Assembly (NCBI GenBank): GCA_025200525.1
Contig: CM045762.1
Span: 91,082,717 to 91,146,716 of the forward strand
Length of the DNA: 64,000 nucleotides
Source of the DNA: Camellia lanceoleosa
Taxonomy: Eukaryota > Streptophyta > Magnoliopsida > Ericales > Theaceae
Reading direction: 5' to 3'
Shown here: piece after piece, positions 9,537 through 20,880 of the stretch
How the letters are laid out: every line of letters starts with the position of its first letter
Numbering within the stretch: the stretch's first letter is position 1
Position numbers and translations under genes: made by a program
Notes under the pieces: generated by a model
Database searches by the model: none
What the model saw: only the letters and a program-made list of their open reading frames with translations
Told to the model about the DNA's origin: nothing

Positions 9537-11485
9537 ATGAGAGATGGTAGGAGTTTTGGTGGAGGGTGGCAGCCGGTGCTCTACAAGAGAAGGGATCTGG
9601 GCCATAATCGTAGGGCTTTCCCTAGTAATCTCATTACAATCTTTGTGGACAACTTGCCTGCTGAGATGGATCCGAAAAGGCTGTTTATGATGTATTCGAA
9701 GTTCGGAGTTGTTCGCCATGTGTTTATACCCTACAAGAAGAGTAAAGTGGGGACGAAGTTTAGATTTGTAAGGTATGATTGTGAAGTTGCAGCGAGGTTA
9801 GCAATTCAGAAAACTAACGGAGTGTGGTGCGATAACAAGGAGTTGAAGGTCAAGCTTGCAGACTATGTCAAAAGTAGTGGTCGGAAAGCTGTTCTCACCA
9901 GCAATGCAGAGCCTTTGGGTGGTCAAATTAAGTCCCCTGAGGTTAATAGTAAGATTACTATCTTAAGGGAAGGCAAATCCTTTGCGGAGGTTGTAAAACA
10001 AAAAGGTGTTGAAGTCACTAGTTGCTTGAAGGTCTTGGCTTCAGATGAAGGCTGTGACTAGTTAGATAGTACTATGATTGTCCGTTTGAAGTCCTTGAAT
10101 TTAGTGGGTAGTCTAGAAGCATTAGTGAAAAAATATAACCACAACATCAACATTAGGTTTGGAGGTTGTAATATTGTGCTTCTTTCTTTCGGGTCCAAGG
10201 TTGAACTTGATAAGGAATTCAGTTCGGTTGCTGTGATTATACAGGATTTGTGCGAGGAAATTAGATCTTGGGGGGAGGACTTTGTATTAGAACCCTCTCG
10301 TCTCGTTTGGTTGCACTGCTTTGGTATCCCGTTTCATGTGTGGAATCCTAGTACGCTTCAAAGGATTGGAAACTTGTGGGGTGATATTATTAGAATCGAT
10401 TCCTTGGATTCAAATTCTCTGGTTTGTGGAAGAATTCTAGTGCATACCAGAGTTATGGAGACCATTAACTCTAAGGTGTTAGTTGATTGTCATAACAAGC
10501 AGTTTGTTGTTTTTGTGAAAGAGGGGTTGTCAAGTTTGGATTTCGCAGAGGAGATTGGGCAGAAGTGGGGTCTCAGATCGATTGTCAATTGTCGGTCGGA
10601 ATCTTCGGTTACCGGCGGCAGAAGTAGGAAGGTGAAGCGTCAAGCAGAAGTAGTGGGCAATGATGAGGTAGTGCAGTCTTTATCCTCCCAAAAGGTAGTT
10701 GGAGTCCATGCGTCTGGCATGCATGGGCATTGGGACTCGTGTCGGCTGTTAATGAATCTAGCTCAAAGCATGCTCTTCAACGAGAGGCTTGTGATCATAA
10801 GGGGAGAAGGTTTTTGAATTGTGATAGGCCTGATAAAGATATGGGTTTTGCTAGATCTCAGGTGGGCTTCATGAGGAGTTTTAGTAGATCTATTGGGCTG
10901 ACCCGGGCTGAATTTAGAAGTCGTGTTGGGTGAACCTACTTTTGTTGGGCCTCATTTTGGCAAAAGGTGCACTATTACTGATATTGAGGAGGTGGCCCAG
11001 AATTTGCGGGTTGAGCCTCTTAATATTGGGGAAAATTTAAGGCAAGGCTCATAGAGGAAACTATAGTTGGGTCGGTAGAAGAGGATATATCTGGAAGCAT
11101 TGGTAGTGCTAAGATCATGGCCAATCTGCAGACCAAATCAGAGATTAGGGATGTCAGGAAAAGATGCAAGAATTCAGCTCCAGTGAAAGTGGTCAAGGGC
11201 GGTTTGAAATATGCTAGGCAGAGGAGCCGTAATCAGTTGTCCACTTCTAAGAAGGGAGCCTCTCTAAAAGCTGCAATTGCGACGTTTTCTTTGGCTTCAT
11301 CTTCTAAGTTGGGGTCTAGTAGTGGTCGAATTATTCTTAATGAAGCTCAAGCAACTGTGTAGTTGGGTAAAGCTTTGGGCATTGATTTTGATGATCAGGA
11401 GGATGCTGTGCTTAACAGAATCGCTGATCTGGAACGGCAAGATATGGCAAGAATCGAGCAAAGGTGGCACCAGCAAATCAGGTAA
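9537..11485 (+). pseudogene. LINE 1 ORF1: RRM / DUF4283-like nucleic-acid-binding protein, broken
   Basis: The start at 9537 is the first ATG in the element and leads into an RNA recognition motif (about residues 35-110), with ITIFVDNLP as the RNP2-like strand and TKFRFVRYD as the RNP1-like strand. A second part from 10074 resembles the DUF4283/PLN03213-type region of plant LINE ORF1 proteins (for example LVWLHCFGIPFHVWN). ORF1 protein coats the element RNA and helps form the retrotransposition particle. It is broken by an in-frame stop at 10059-10061, a frameshift near 10800, a stop at 10931-10933 and a stop at 11360-11362. The last recognisable frame ends at TAA 11483-11485, 47 bp before ORF2. 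It is not a host RNA-binding gene, because it lies inside the LINE's target duplications. Confidence 0.85.
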
Positions 11486-11532
11486 GTTTTTTGATTGTTT
11501 TGGTAGTGTTGGAGTGTTTTTATTATTTTATC

Positions 11533-14500
11533 ATGCATCTTCTGTCCTGGAATATCTGAGGTTTGGGGAGGGGGATTAAAAGGAAGAAAATTAGGAAAGT
11601 CCTTAAGGATGAAAAAGTGGACATGGTGTTTTTTCAAGAAACCAAGAGAGATGTTATTAGCTCTGATATGGTGAGATCCGTTTGGCCTTTTGATAGATTT
11701 GAGTTTTTGGATGTTGGTGCGAATGGCTTTGTTGGTGGTCTTTTGTGCGTTTGGAATCCAGGAGTCTTCTCTCTTCATAGTAGTTGCTGTTCTAGGAATT
11801 TTATTGTGCTTGCTGGGAAGATTAATTCTGAGTTTGAAGGCGTGTTAGTAAACCTCTATGCTCCTAATGATGTTGTTAAGAGAAGGGACTTATGGGATTT
11901 GGTCATCAGAATCAAGCCTTTGTTTCCCAAAACCTTGGTGCATTGGGGGCGATTTTAATGAGATTAGGTGTATGAGTGAGAGGGTTGGTTGTTCCAGGAG
12001 AAATGTGGGTATGCAGGACTTTAATGAGTTCATTGACAAGCTTGAAGGGGTGGAGCTATCAATGTTAGGGAGAAGGTTCACTTGGAGTAATTCCAGTGAT
12101 AACGGTAAATGGAGTCGCATTAATAGGTTCATATTAGACTCTGATTGGCTTGTTGTTTTCAATTTTAAATGTTGAGGGCTGCCGAGGTCTGTGTCTAATC
12201 ATTGTCCTATTATTATGAAGGAAGATAGTAGGGACTGGGGTCCTAAACCTTTCAGGTTCGTGAATTGTTGGGTTCACCATTCTGGGTTTCTGCCTATGGT
12301 TGAAAAGGTTTGGCTTGAAGCAGAGGTTGATGGGTGGGCTGGGTTTAGACTGTCCAAAAAGTTAGGTTTTTTAAAGAAGCATCTTAAGGAGTGGAATGTA
12401 TCTGTTTTTGGTAACCTTACATCCCAACTGAAACTTGTTGAGGAGGAGTTCCATCAGCTGGACCTACTAGCTGAGTCTAGAGAGTTGTTGGCAGCTGAGT
12501 TATCCAGAAAAGCAGAGTTGATGGAGCTAATTTGGAAGTTAAGTAAGAGGGCAGAGTGGTTTTGGCTTCAGAAATCCAGGCAAGACTGGGCTCTCAGAGG
12601 TGATAAAAATACAAGGTATTTCCATTTGATGGTTAGATGTCGGCAGAACATTAATCTCATTAACTCAGTGGTAGTAAATGGAGTGGTGGTTGATGATCCA
12701 CTAGCGCTAAAAGCCGTGTCCGAATCATTTTAAGAGTGCTTTTTCAGAATCATGGAAGGTTAGGCCAAAATTAGGAGGGGTTTTTCAGACCTTAGATGGT
12801 TCCTAAGTTCTTGATCTTGAAAAGGAGTTTCCAGAGTCAGAGGTTTGGAGTGCTCTGAAGGTCTGTGATAGAACAAGGCCCCTGGGCCAGATGGTTTTAA
12901 TCTTTTGGCTATTAGGAAGTGCTGAAAATTTATGAAATGGGATATCATGCTATTTTTTAAAGAGTTTTTTGCTAATGGAAAGCTGGCCTCTGGCCTTATT
13001 TCTTCTTTCATTGCTCTCATCCCCAAGTCTGAGAACCCCGATGGCCTCAATGACTACAGACCAATTAGTCTTATTGGTTCCATGTACAAGATTCTTGCCA
13101 AAGTGTTATCTAGCAGGCTGAAACTTATTATTCCATCTATTATTAGCCCTTCCCAGTCAGCTTTTATGAGGGGGAGATTCATTCTTGATGGGGTGCTTGT
13201 CGCAAATGAGGTGTTGGATTGGTGGAGGAGTAAAAAGAAGAAAGGGGTGATTATTAAAATCGATTTTAAGAAAGCATATGATTGTGTAAACTGGAATTTC
13301 TTATTTAATCTAATGGAAAGTTTTCATTTCGGGCTAAAATGAGGGAATTGGATCAAAAGCTGCGTTACCAAGGCTAGAATTTCTGTTTTAGTTAATGGAA
13401 GCCCTACAGATGAGTTTGTTCCTGAAAGGGGCTTAAGGCAAGGGGATTCTCTCTCCCCTTTTTTATTTAATATGGTTGTGGAAGGTCTGAATATTTTGAT
13501 TTTGAGGGCTAGAGAGTTGGGAGTCTTCAAGGGGGCTGTTATTGGGAATGATTTGGTAGAAGTGTCACACCTTCAATTTGCAGATGACACCATCTTGTTC
13601 TGTGAGGCCAATCAGGAGGAAATTCTTTGTATCAAGACGTTGCTTCGATGTGTTGAAGTTGTTTCTGGTCTAAAAATTAATTATAGTAAAAGTTCGGTTA
13701 TTGGCGTTGATGTAGAGGAGGTTTTTCTGGATCAGGTTGCTGATATCCTTAATTGTTCCAAAGGTGTGCTCCCTATTTCTTTTTTGGGTCTACCTCTTGG
13801 TGCTAGCCCTAGACTTAAATCAACTTGGGCCCCTATTGTTAGGAAGTTTAAAGTTAAGCTTGCTAGTTGGAAGAGAAGGCATTTGTCTTTTGGTGGCAGA
13901 TTATCTTTGATTAAATCTGTCTTGAGTAACCTCCCTGTCTATTACTTATCTTTGTTTAAGATCCCTGGAGGAGTTGCTAAAGACCTTGATCGTATTCAAG
14001 CCTCCTTTTTATTGGGGGGGAGGGGGGGTTCTGACCTTAAGAAAAAAGTGCATTTGGTTAAGTGGTCTGAAGTTACTAAAGATTTTAGAGTTGGCAGCCT
14101 TGGCATTAGGAAAATTAGAGATGTGAATCTATGTCTTTTAGCTAAGTGGTGGTGGAGATTTGGGTGTGTGGAGAAGGCTCTTTGGAAAGATATTATCTGC
14201 AGTAAATACAAGTATGCCCCAAAGTCTTGGTTGCCTCCATCTGATTTTCAAACTTATGGCTCTAGAGTTTGGACTGACATACTGTCAGTAGTTGTATCCA
14301 GGCCTAATTTCTTTGATTTTTTGCATTCCCACATTAGTATTGCTTTAGGTGACGGTTATAGGTGCTCCTTTTGGAAGGATTCATGGTCTGTTGCTGGTTG
14401 CTTGAAATTAGTTTTCCCCAGATTGGATTTGCTTTCTCAGGATAAAGAAGCATCTGTTTATGATATTTTCAGTAGAAGATCTTCTTCATCAGGGTGGATG

Positions 14501-15211
14501 TTGAATTTCAGAAGAAACCTTTACTCTTGGGGAGCTGTAGATTTATCTACTCTTCTTCATGTTCTTAACTCTGTCCCAGTATTAAGATCTGGTGTGGAGG
14601 ATAGACTGGTGTGGACTTTTGGTACATCAGGGGTCTATTTAGTGAAATCAGCTTATGAGTGGCTTTCCTCAATTGACAGCTCAGGTTTAGTGGTGCCTAG
14701 GTTGTTATGGAAGGGTATTTCTCCTCCAAGAATGCAGTTCACCTGTTGGTTGGCTTGGAAAGGAAGATTAAAAACTTCGGTGTTTTTGCAGAGTTTTGGT
14801 GTTTTAGATCCCAATGGCTCCTTTCCGTGCTGTTTTTGTCATTCTAGTGTTGAAGATGTAAGTCATGTCTTTCTTCATTGTCAGTTTGCTTGGTGCATTT
14901 GGTCTGAAGTGTTTAAGTGGTGGAGCTTGGAGTGGGTTATGCCTCAGAGTATATCTCAGCTTTTGGATTGGTGGGGTGGTTTTAAATTTAAGAAAATGCT
15001 CAAGTGTATGTGGGATGCACTGCCATCTGTGGTCATGTGGTATGTGTGGAAGGCTAGGAATGAAATTAAATTTTCGTTCATGTGTAAACCGTGTGGTGTC
15101 TGTGAATCCATTAAGATGCATATTGCTCTCTTGGTTAAGTACCATTCTAAGGGGGTGGTTTTCTCAGTAAATGAGTTGCTCTTTAATTTGAAATCTATGA
15201 GGGGGCTTTGA
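11533..15211 (+). pseudogene. LINE 1 ORF2: APE endonuclease + reverse transcriptase + zinc finger, broken
   Basis: ORF2 starts at ATG 11533 with MHLLSWNI, a stop, then GLGRGI. An Arg codon (CGA) has evidently become TGA, a typical methyl-CpG decay. The APE-type endonuclease (11533 to about 12230) keeps FFQETK, LVNLYAP, and GDFNEIR across a 1-bp frameshift near 11945, and ends at SNHCPI after a TGA at 12173. A linker follows, with frameshifts and stops at 12725-12920. The reverse transcriptase begins around APGPDGF (12877) and IPK..NP..LNDYRPISL. FADD at 13577-13588 is the catalytic motif; a TGA lies at 13340-13342. The C-terminal zf-RVT zinc-finger region (CCFCHSSVEDVSHVFLHC near 14830) precedes the stop at 15209-15211. 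The frame is open from 13472 to the end, so decay is moderate. Confidence 0.92.
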
Positions 15212-15417
15212 GTTGTGGTTGTTGCTGCCTTTCCCTTTGTTCTGGGTTACTGATGGTTGTCATTGCCTAGTAGTTGTGTTGTTCTTCTTGGTGTCTGCTT
15301 TGCTTGTTTTCTATTTTGGTTTCTGTCGGTTGGTCTCTCTCCAACTAGCTTTTGGCTTGTGTTAGCACATGATTGGGTGGCTTTCTTGTGCCAACCTAGT
15401 TGGGATGAGTATAGTTC
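15212..15417 (+). other. LINE 1 3' UTR, first part
   Basis: T- and G-rich sequence after the ORF2 stop. It is continued at 19205 once the inserted LTR is set aside. It contains one copy of the target duplication AGTTC (15413-15417) of the nested LTR. Confidence 0.8.
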
Positions 15418-16243
15418 TGTAACAACCCCATCACGTATAATGATTAGTACTTGATTAATTAAGAGGATTTGAGATTTAATTGCCGAGAATTATAATTTAT
15501 TTGGGAATTATGAGAATTGTGGAATCTGACTCGTATATGATTTAATTGAAGGTTTATTTTGGAATTAGAAATTAAGGGTCCAAATGGCTCAAGGAAGTGA
15601 AGTTAGGAAGTTGAATCAATTTAATTTTAATTACGGACCCATTTGGGAGTTTAATTAAATATTCGATTCAGTTTGGTGAAATTGAGATTCGATTAATTAG
15701 GCCCTAATTGAAATTGATTAAGTCATGAGGATTGAGGATTGTGGTTATTATAAATTAAATTTAATTATGATGTATCCAATTTGAATATGTAATTTATTGA
15801 AGAAAATTTGATGTTGATCAGCAATTGAAGACCTAAATGATTTAAGAAACAAAAATTTAGGTTGGAAATAAGTTTAACTTAATAATTGGAGCCTTTTGGG
15901 ATATTGATTAAAAATCGATTTGGATCGATAATTTTAATAATATTTAATTAGGCTCTAATCGAAACCAATTGGACTAATTAAATTATGTTGGACTTGTGAT
16001 TAGTTAGGATTAATCTAGGTTAATTAAAACTAAGTGATATTCAATTAAACTAATGTGTAATTAGTGTGCTTGATTAATCCTAATATATACCACCACATGG
16101 ATTATTCCTAGGTGGACAAGTGTCCCACCATTCTTAATAAAATAATAATTGAAATCAAAGAAGGTTTGAGCCTTAGAGATTTATGCTCTGTGTATATGCA
16201 TTCAACTGAGCAAAACAGCCGAGTGAGAGGGAGAGAAACCGTG

Positions 16244-16245
<2 letters not shown>

Positions 16246-16274
<29 letters not shown>
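16246..16274. repeat. (GA)n microsatellite in the solo LTR
   Basis: A GA run inside the LTR. The related inverted LTR has a (CT)n run at the corresponding place (26081-26105), so it is probably an inherited LTR feature rather than a chance expansion. Confidence 0.9.
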
Positions 16275-16277
<3 letters not shown>

Positions 16278-17621
16278 AGAGTTCAAGCAAGAAATTGAAG
16301 GCAAAGGAAGCAACTTACAATTTGACAAGAAATTCATCAATTTGAAGACTTAAGGTAAGAAATTAAGACTTAAATTTTGTAGATAATTAACTTACAAGCT
16401 GAAATTAAAGGGTAGTTGGGTGTAATCTCATGACATAAGAAAGAATGTAAAAGATTTGAGTTAAGTTTAATAATTAAGAAAAATTGATGTTGTGATTTAA
16501 TATTTGGGTTTGATTTTCTTTATCCTTTACATGTTTTAAGTTTATTCTTACATGCATAGTGAATTTTCAAGATTTTAGTTGAGAATTAATTATATAACTT
16601 CATAGAAATTGGGTCTTGCATGTTTAATCAAACTAGGTTGAAAACGTGAGTTATGATTCTTTTAATTTGTTAAATTTGGGTTCAATTAGAGAATTATTCT
16701 TGGATTAGGTTCTATAAAATTACATGCAACAAGGTTTATTAAAGTTTTGGTCCATGCAAATGGGTTAGATTAGTGATTATGGAAATTAATCTAGAAATTA
16801 ATTATTTTTATATGAATTTGAGTCTTATGGTTGCATGCATGTAATTTAGAAAAATTAAAGAATTAATTCATGAACATGGTTGGGGTTGATCCTTATGGAA
16901 ATAATTTCATACCCAATGAAGGTTTTAAGATTTAAGCCATGCAATTTCATATCTTGAAGGGAAGGAAGGATTTTATAAAAATCAAGTTTATGAGAATTTG
17001 GGGTTAGCTCTAATGTTAAACAAGATTTTTGGAATTTTATTATGAAAGATAGAAATTAGTTTAATTTTGAATTTTAATCCAAGCATGTAATATAATTTAA
17101 GATTTTATTTGAGTTTAAACATATTTTGATTATGAATTAAGTTGAGGTTACAAATTAAGCTGAGTTAGGGTTATGGAAATTAGTTGGAATATTTACAAGA
17201 AGTTTCATGACTCCAATTTCATAATTTCAAGGAAAATAGAAAGAACTTGGGGCCAATTTTATATAATTAAAGAGAAGACAAGAAATTGAAGCTATGATCA
17301 AATGTATGAAAATTAATTTGGAAATTAATTACTTTGGGTGGAATTTAATTGTCCTAACATGAAATTGAGTTTAATCACACATGCATCACTAATTTCAAGA
17401 ATTGGAAAACCTAATTTATATTGTGGGTTGATATTGATAAGATGAATTAAAATAAAAATTTGGCGATTGGAGCATGATTTTGAATAAATGATTTGTAAAT
17501 AAGAGTGTTTAACTAAAGTATACAATAGTTCTCTATGTTAGAATACTAAAGTACATGTTTTGAAGTTTTGTATATCAAATTTGAACTTTAATTGAAATTT
17601 GGAGAATTCTGAATTTTCATT

Positions 17622-17727
17622 GTCCGCTCGAGCGGTGGAAGTCCCGCTCGAGTGTGAAAATTGACCTCCCAGAAATTCTTCAAGTTTTACAGTCCGCTCG
17701 AACGGCCAAAGTGGCGCTCGAGCGGAG
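17622..17727. repeat. CGCTCGAGCG palindrome cluster (LTR 1)
   Basis: Four copies of CCGCTCGAGCGG or near variants occur in about 105 bp, grouped as two pairs. Within each pair the spacing is about 24-26 bp (CCGCTCGAGCGG TGGAAGTC CCGCTCGAGTG; CCGCTCGAACGG CCAAAGTGG CGCTCGAGCGG). The surrounding DNA is AT-rich, so the cluster is a local GC island. Confidence 0.85.
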
Positions 17728-18317
17728 ACCCATTTTCAGCATGTTTTGAAAAATTGCATTTAGTTCACATTTTTATTCTCATCTCTTCCCAAGGCATTCT
17801 AGACATGGTTTGTGACTCAATGAAGATTAATAAGCTACCAATCAGCATAAATTAGTTAGCTAAAGAATGAATCATTTGTCTAGTGGTAATTAATTAAGAA
17901 GCCAAGTAAAGGATCAATTTATGTGGAAGGGAAGGACTTAGTAATAAAAAAATATGTGAAATGAGAACCCGATTCATTTGACTAAAGAAAGAATAAGCGT
18001 AGTAGACCTTGGAATTATTCAGAAAGAAAACAAGAAAAGTCAAGTTTGATCAAGCAAGTAATATTGTATTTCAATGTGTATATGTTATGTGCTTGTGTAG
18101 GTCACGCGCCCTTGTCTGCCTGATTTATCTGATATGTCCAGTCTATCTGATTTGCTTCTGCAGCCATCTGTGAGTAATAACTTTGTAAAGTTATGTTCAA
18201 TTATAAGTATTTTCTGAATGATAAGATGATCTGTTTTCTGAGATGATATTTTCGGTAAGAATGAATGATTGTCCAATGTTTTCTGAAATGTATTCGTGAC
18301 ATTCTTAGCCTCAAATA

Positions 18318-18551
18318 GTCCCTTTATGGGTCAACTGTACGTCTCATGAGCCAACTGTTATGGATCCTTACGTCCCTTTATGGGCCAACTGTACGTCTCA
18401 TGAGTCAACTGTATCGTCTCCGTACACGTGAGTCAACTGTTTACCTTTATGGCCGTCTCTTTATGGGTCAACTGTTTGCCTTTATGGCTGCCCCTTTATG
18501 GGTCAACTGTTTGCCTTTATGGCCGTCCCTTTATGGGTCAACTGTATTTGT
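18318..18551. repeat. Tandem array in LTR 1
   Basis: Units built on CCCTTTATGGGTCAACTGT, with variants GTCTCATGAGCCAACTGT and TTTGCCTTTATGGC, occur about seven times. The last part has a regular period of roughly 36-38 bp. Confidence 0.85.
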
Positions 18552-19204
18552 GAGAGCTAATGAATGTATCACATATGCTTACGCATGACTTATGATTTCT
18601 GTATATGATCTGGACAAATTATGATTTTGACACGAACTGAATTATGATTTATGAATCAGAATCGTTATGAACTAATCGGATTCTATTTTATGTAATCATA
18701 TGGACAACATTCATTAAACCCTTTACGCTGTTATTATTCACTGGGCTTTAGCTCATAGTATTATTTATGTATGTAGGTGATCAGGCGCGTGACCAGGCTT
18801 AGAGGCATCTGTCTAGAATCTGTTCTGTCAGCCAACTTATGTGCCTCCCGTAGAGGTTCCGGATATGTTAAGGGTTGTCGTTATGTAATTTAAAGTTCAA
18901 ATCATGTTTTCTTGTGTGGTTCTTCAAATCATGTGTATTTTGAAAAAAGGGGGACTAAGTCCCTTTCTGCCTAATCGGTATATATATATATTATTATGAC
19001 GTGAGGATGATGTGTATATATATGTAAATAAAAAGTTTAAAATTGTTCTGTCTCATATAAGTCCGCATACTCAATGGACATTGTATATTCTTATTTGCTT
19101 CCGCAACCCTTAATATTATGTTAACTGCTCAGAGGCCGAGGTAATCCTCGGACATCGTTTGCTGATGCCAAACCTATAGGGCGGGTTTGGGTCGTGACAA
19201 GTTC

Positions 19205-19315
19205 ACTATGATGCTAGTAGCACCTTTTTGTTCCTTTATTGGTGTCAGATGTAAGGATTTTTTCCTTGGTTCTAATTCAATAAAGTTTTTTGTTGATTAA
19301 AAAAAAAAAAAAAAA
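19205..19315 (+). other. LINE 1 3' UTR end and poly(A) tail
   Basis: It continues the 3' UTR after the LTR insertion. It holds AATAAA (near 19279) followed by an A-run from 19299 and then the right target duplication ATCTCAGCCCA (19316-19326). Confidence 0.85.
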
Positions 19316-19379
19316 ATCTCAGCCCAAGGCCGTGCCACATGACTTTATTCAAAATTACATATCTACACAAACTGTAATA

Positions 19380-19602
19380 TTTTATAATATTTATGCCACT
19401 TTACATCATAACCAAACTACTATCAATTATAACAAAAAAAATCACAATGGATCATAATCAAACACTACTTGAAACATAATCAAATGCTTCTTCGATTTTC
19501 TTTAAAAATAATACACACAATGAGTCATAAACTAAGTTATATAACAAACATTATAATGGTTTATAATTAAAGATCATAAAAGGTCATCATATGACTGCGG
19601 CA
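19380..19602. repeat. ATCATAAC-rich dispersed repeat
   Basis: Irregular repeats of ATCATAACCAAA-like motifs, the inverse of the GTTATGAT tract at 7949-8340. A further relative is at 44340-44480. It forms the sequence between LINE 1 and copia A. Confidence 0.65.
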
Positions 19603-19607
19603 AATGG
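19603..19607. repeat. Left 5-bp target duplication of copia A
   Basis: AATGG is repeated at 29362-29366 immediately after the other LTR. Confidence 0.85.
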
Positions 19608-20872
19608 TGTTAGACAATCTTCACTGTATTTGAAAAATTAATTCTCTTGTGTACTAAACAACAAACAGAATATAAAAGAAATAAAGGAAAGGAGAGAAAA
19701 ATGTTTGATTACAAAAATCAAACTAGAAATAGAATTAAATAAATAAAAAATAGATTTTATTTTTTTACCAAAACAAAATTAAAATCTGATTTAAATAAAT
19801 AATAATAAAACAGAAAATAAAAAAATAACTTACTTGATTAATATCTTAAATATTATTCTGATCAAGTCTAGTGTTTGACACTGTATCTTTAAGACAGATT
19901 CGTCCTCTCCACGGTGCTTTCAGAATATGGACGTCTATCTCCCAGTATGAAATGATCAGCAACAAATATATGCAGCAATACAATATATTTGTACAACGAA
20001 CACACTAAGTGTTTTATACTCTTTCTCACAAAAAATTAAATGTGGCAAAATGAAGAATAAATTTGCAGAGGTGAAGTACGAAATTTGTGAATGAAATATC
20101 AAATGAGGGCTATCCTATTGGTGGCTGTAGGTTTTGAATTAAACAGGTGCAAACCTGTTTGAACAGGTATAAAACCTGTTTGGTTTTAAATTAAATAGAT
20201 TTAAATCTGTTGGGTTCAAAATTCAAACAGATAAAAACGGGAAGGGACCTGTTTAGGTGTACAGAAAAACCGAACCAATTTATTTGCGGAATTAATTTGA
20301 ATTTTGGATTTTATTTTGCAAAAAATAAAATTAAATTCAAATATTTTTTACCCAAAAAGATAGGTATTGGGCTGGACAAGCCCAACCCAACCTCACACCA
20401 TACACCCGCCTCCTGTGCCCAAATTTCAACCCCGCCTGACGGACGGATGGCGGCGACACGACGACGTTGGCGCTGCAGGTGATTTTGGGGTCCAATGGGT
20501 TTAGCCCATTTTTCCCATAACCTCTCTCTCTAAAACACTTGGGTACCCATTGGGGCACACCCCAAGTTCCAATCCCATGCCTCATAAACCTATTTAAAAC
20601 TTCCCACCAAATCAATGTGGGACAAGTCTTATTCAAACCTTTAAAGATTTTCCACCAAAACTGCATTTCCATGGAGCACAATTTGGCTTCAATTTCCCAT
20701 TCACTCGATAATGGTTTTGAGCAACCAAATATACCACGTGAATCACAACGCAGCATAGAACACGTTACCACTTTGAACTCGCAAAAATTGACACACGGGG
20801 CCCACCTAAAAAATAGACCAAACTTAGGAAAAAATTCTGGTTTTACCCAGAATTTTCCAACCATTTCCAACA
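19608..20872 (-). repeat. 3' LTR of copia A
   Basis: About 1265 bp, TG...CA. It aligns along its length with 28160-29361. It lacks the TATAGATGGAAT stretch that holds the TATA box in the 5' LTR (the text jumps from TCCTATT to GGTGGCTG near 20118). It contains frames on both strands (for example 20337-20873) that are conserved between LTR copies only because the DNA is; they are not genes. Confidence 0.9.
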
Positions 20873-20880
20873 ATCCCCCA
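20873..20880 (-). promoter_or_regulatory. Polypurine tract of copia A
   Basis: On the minus strand TGGGGGAT abuts the 3' LTR, the expected place for the plus-strand primer. Confidence 0.75.

Larger units (their letters stand above)
15418..19199 (+). mobile_element. 3.8-kb solo LTR nested in LINE 1
   Basis: It starts TGTAACAACCCC and ends GGGTTTGGGTCGTGACA, i.e. TG...CA. It is flanked by the 5-bp direct repeat AGTTC (15413-15417 and 19200-19204). No gag-pol coding sequence lies inside, so it is a solo LTR left by LTR-LTR recombination, or an unusually long non-coding LTR element. Internal landmarks in order are a (GA)n tract at 16246-16274, a cluster of CGCTCGAGCG palindromes at 17622-17727, a tandem array at 18318-18551, and TTCACTGGGCTTTAGCTCAT near 18737. 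The inverted LTR at 24225-26527 has the same order of landmarks. LTR size and termini suggest a Ty3/gypsy chromovirus-type LTR; that assignment is inference. Confidence 0.85.
9491..19315 (+). mobile_element. Near full-length L1-type LINE (LINE 1), interrupted by a solo LTR
   Basis: A non-LTR retrotransposon with a short 5' UTR, an ORF1 with an RNA-binding domain, an ORF2 with endonuclease, reverse transcriptase and C-terminal zinc-finger regions, a 3' UTR, an AATAAA signal near 19279 and an A-tail. Without the solo LTR at 15418-19199 its length is about 6.0 kb, the usual size for plant L1 elements. The 11-bp direct repeats ATCTCAGCCCA flank it. Retention of the start of ORF1 and of the duplication shows it inserted without serious 5' truncation. 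Both ORFs now carry stops and frameshifts, so it is inactive. Confidence 0.92.

Noticed and set aside
9537..10061. Host RNA-binding (RRM) protein gene
   Set aside because: It lies inside the 11-bp target duplications of a LINE, is followed by endonuclease and RT, and has the typical plant LINE ORF1 context.
17622..17727. Cloning artefact or vector linker (XhoI-like CTCGAG sites)
   Set aside because: Motifs are variably mutated, embedded in LTR sequence and recur in three independent LTR-like regions, so they are natural.
18318..18551. CRISPR-like array
   Set aside because: The units are degenerate, have no unique spacers, and lie inside a plant LTR.
20337..20873. 178-residue frame on the minus strand, with similar frames at 28861-29259 and 33770-34006
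   Set aside because: It is repeated because the copia A LTR is repeated. The frame is disrupted differently in each LTR and has no domain.
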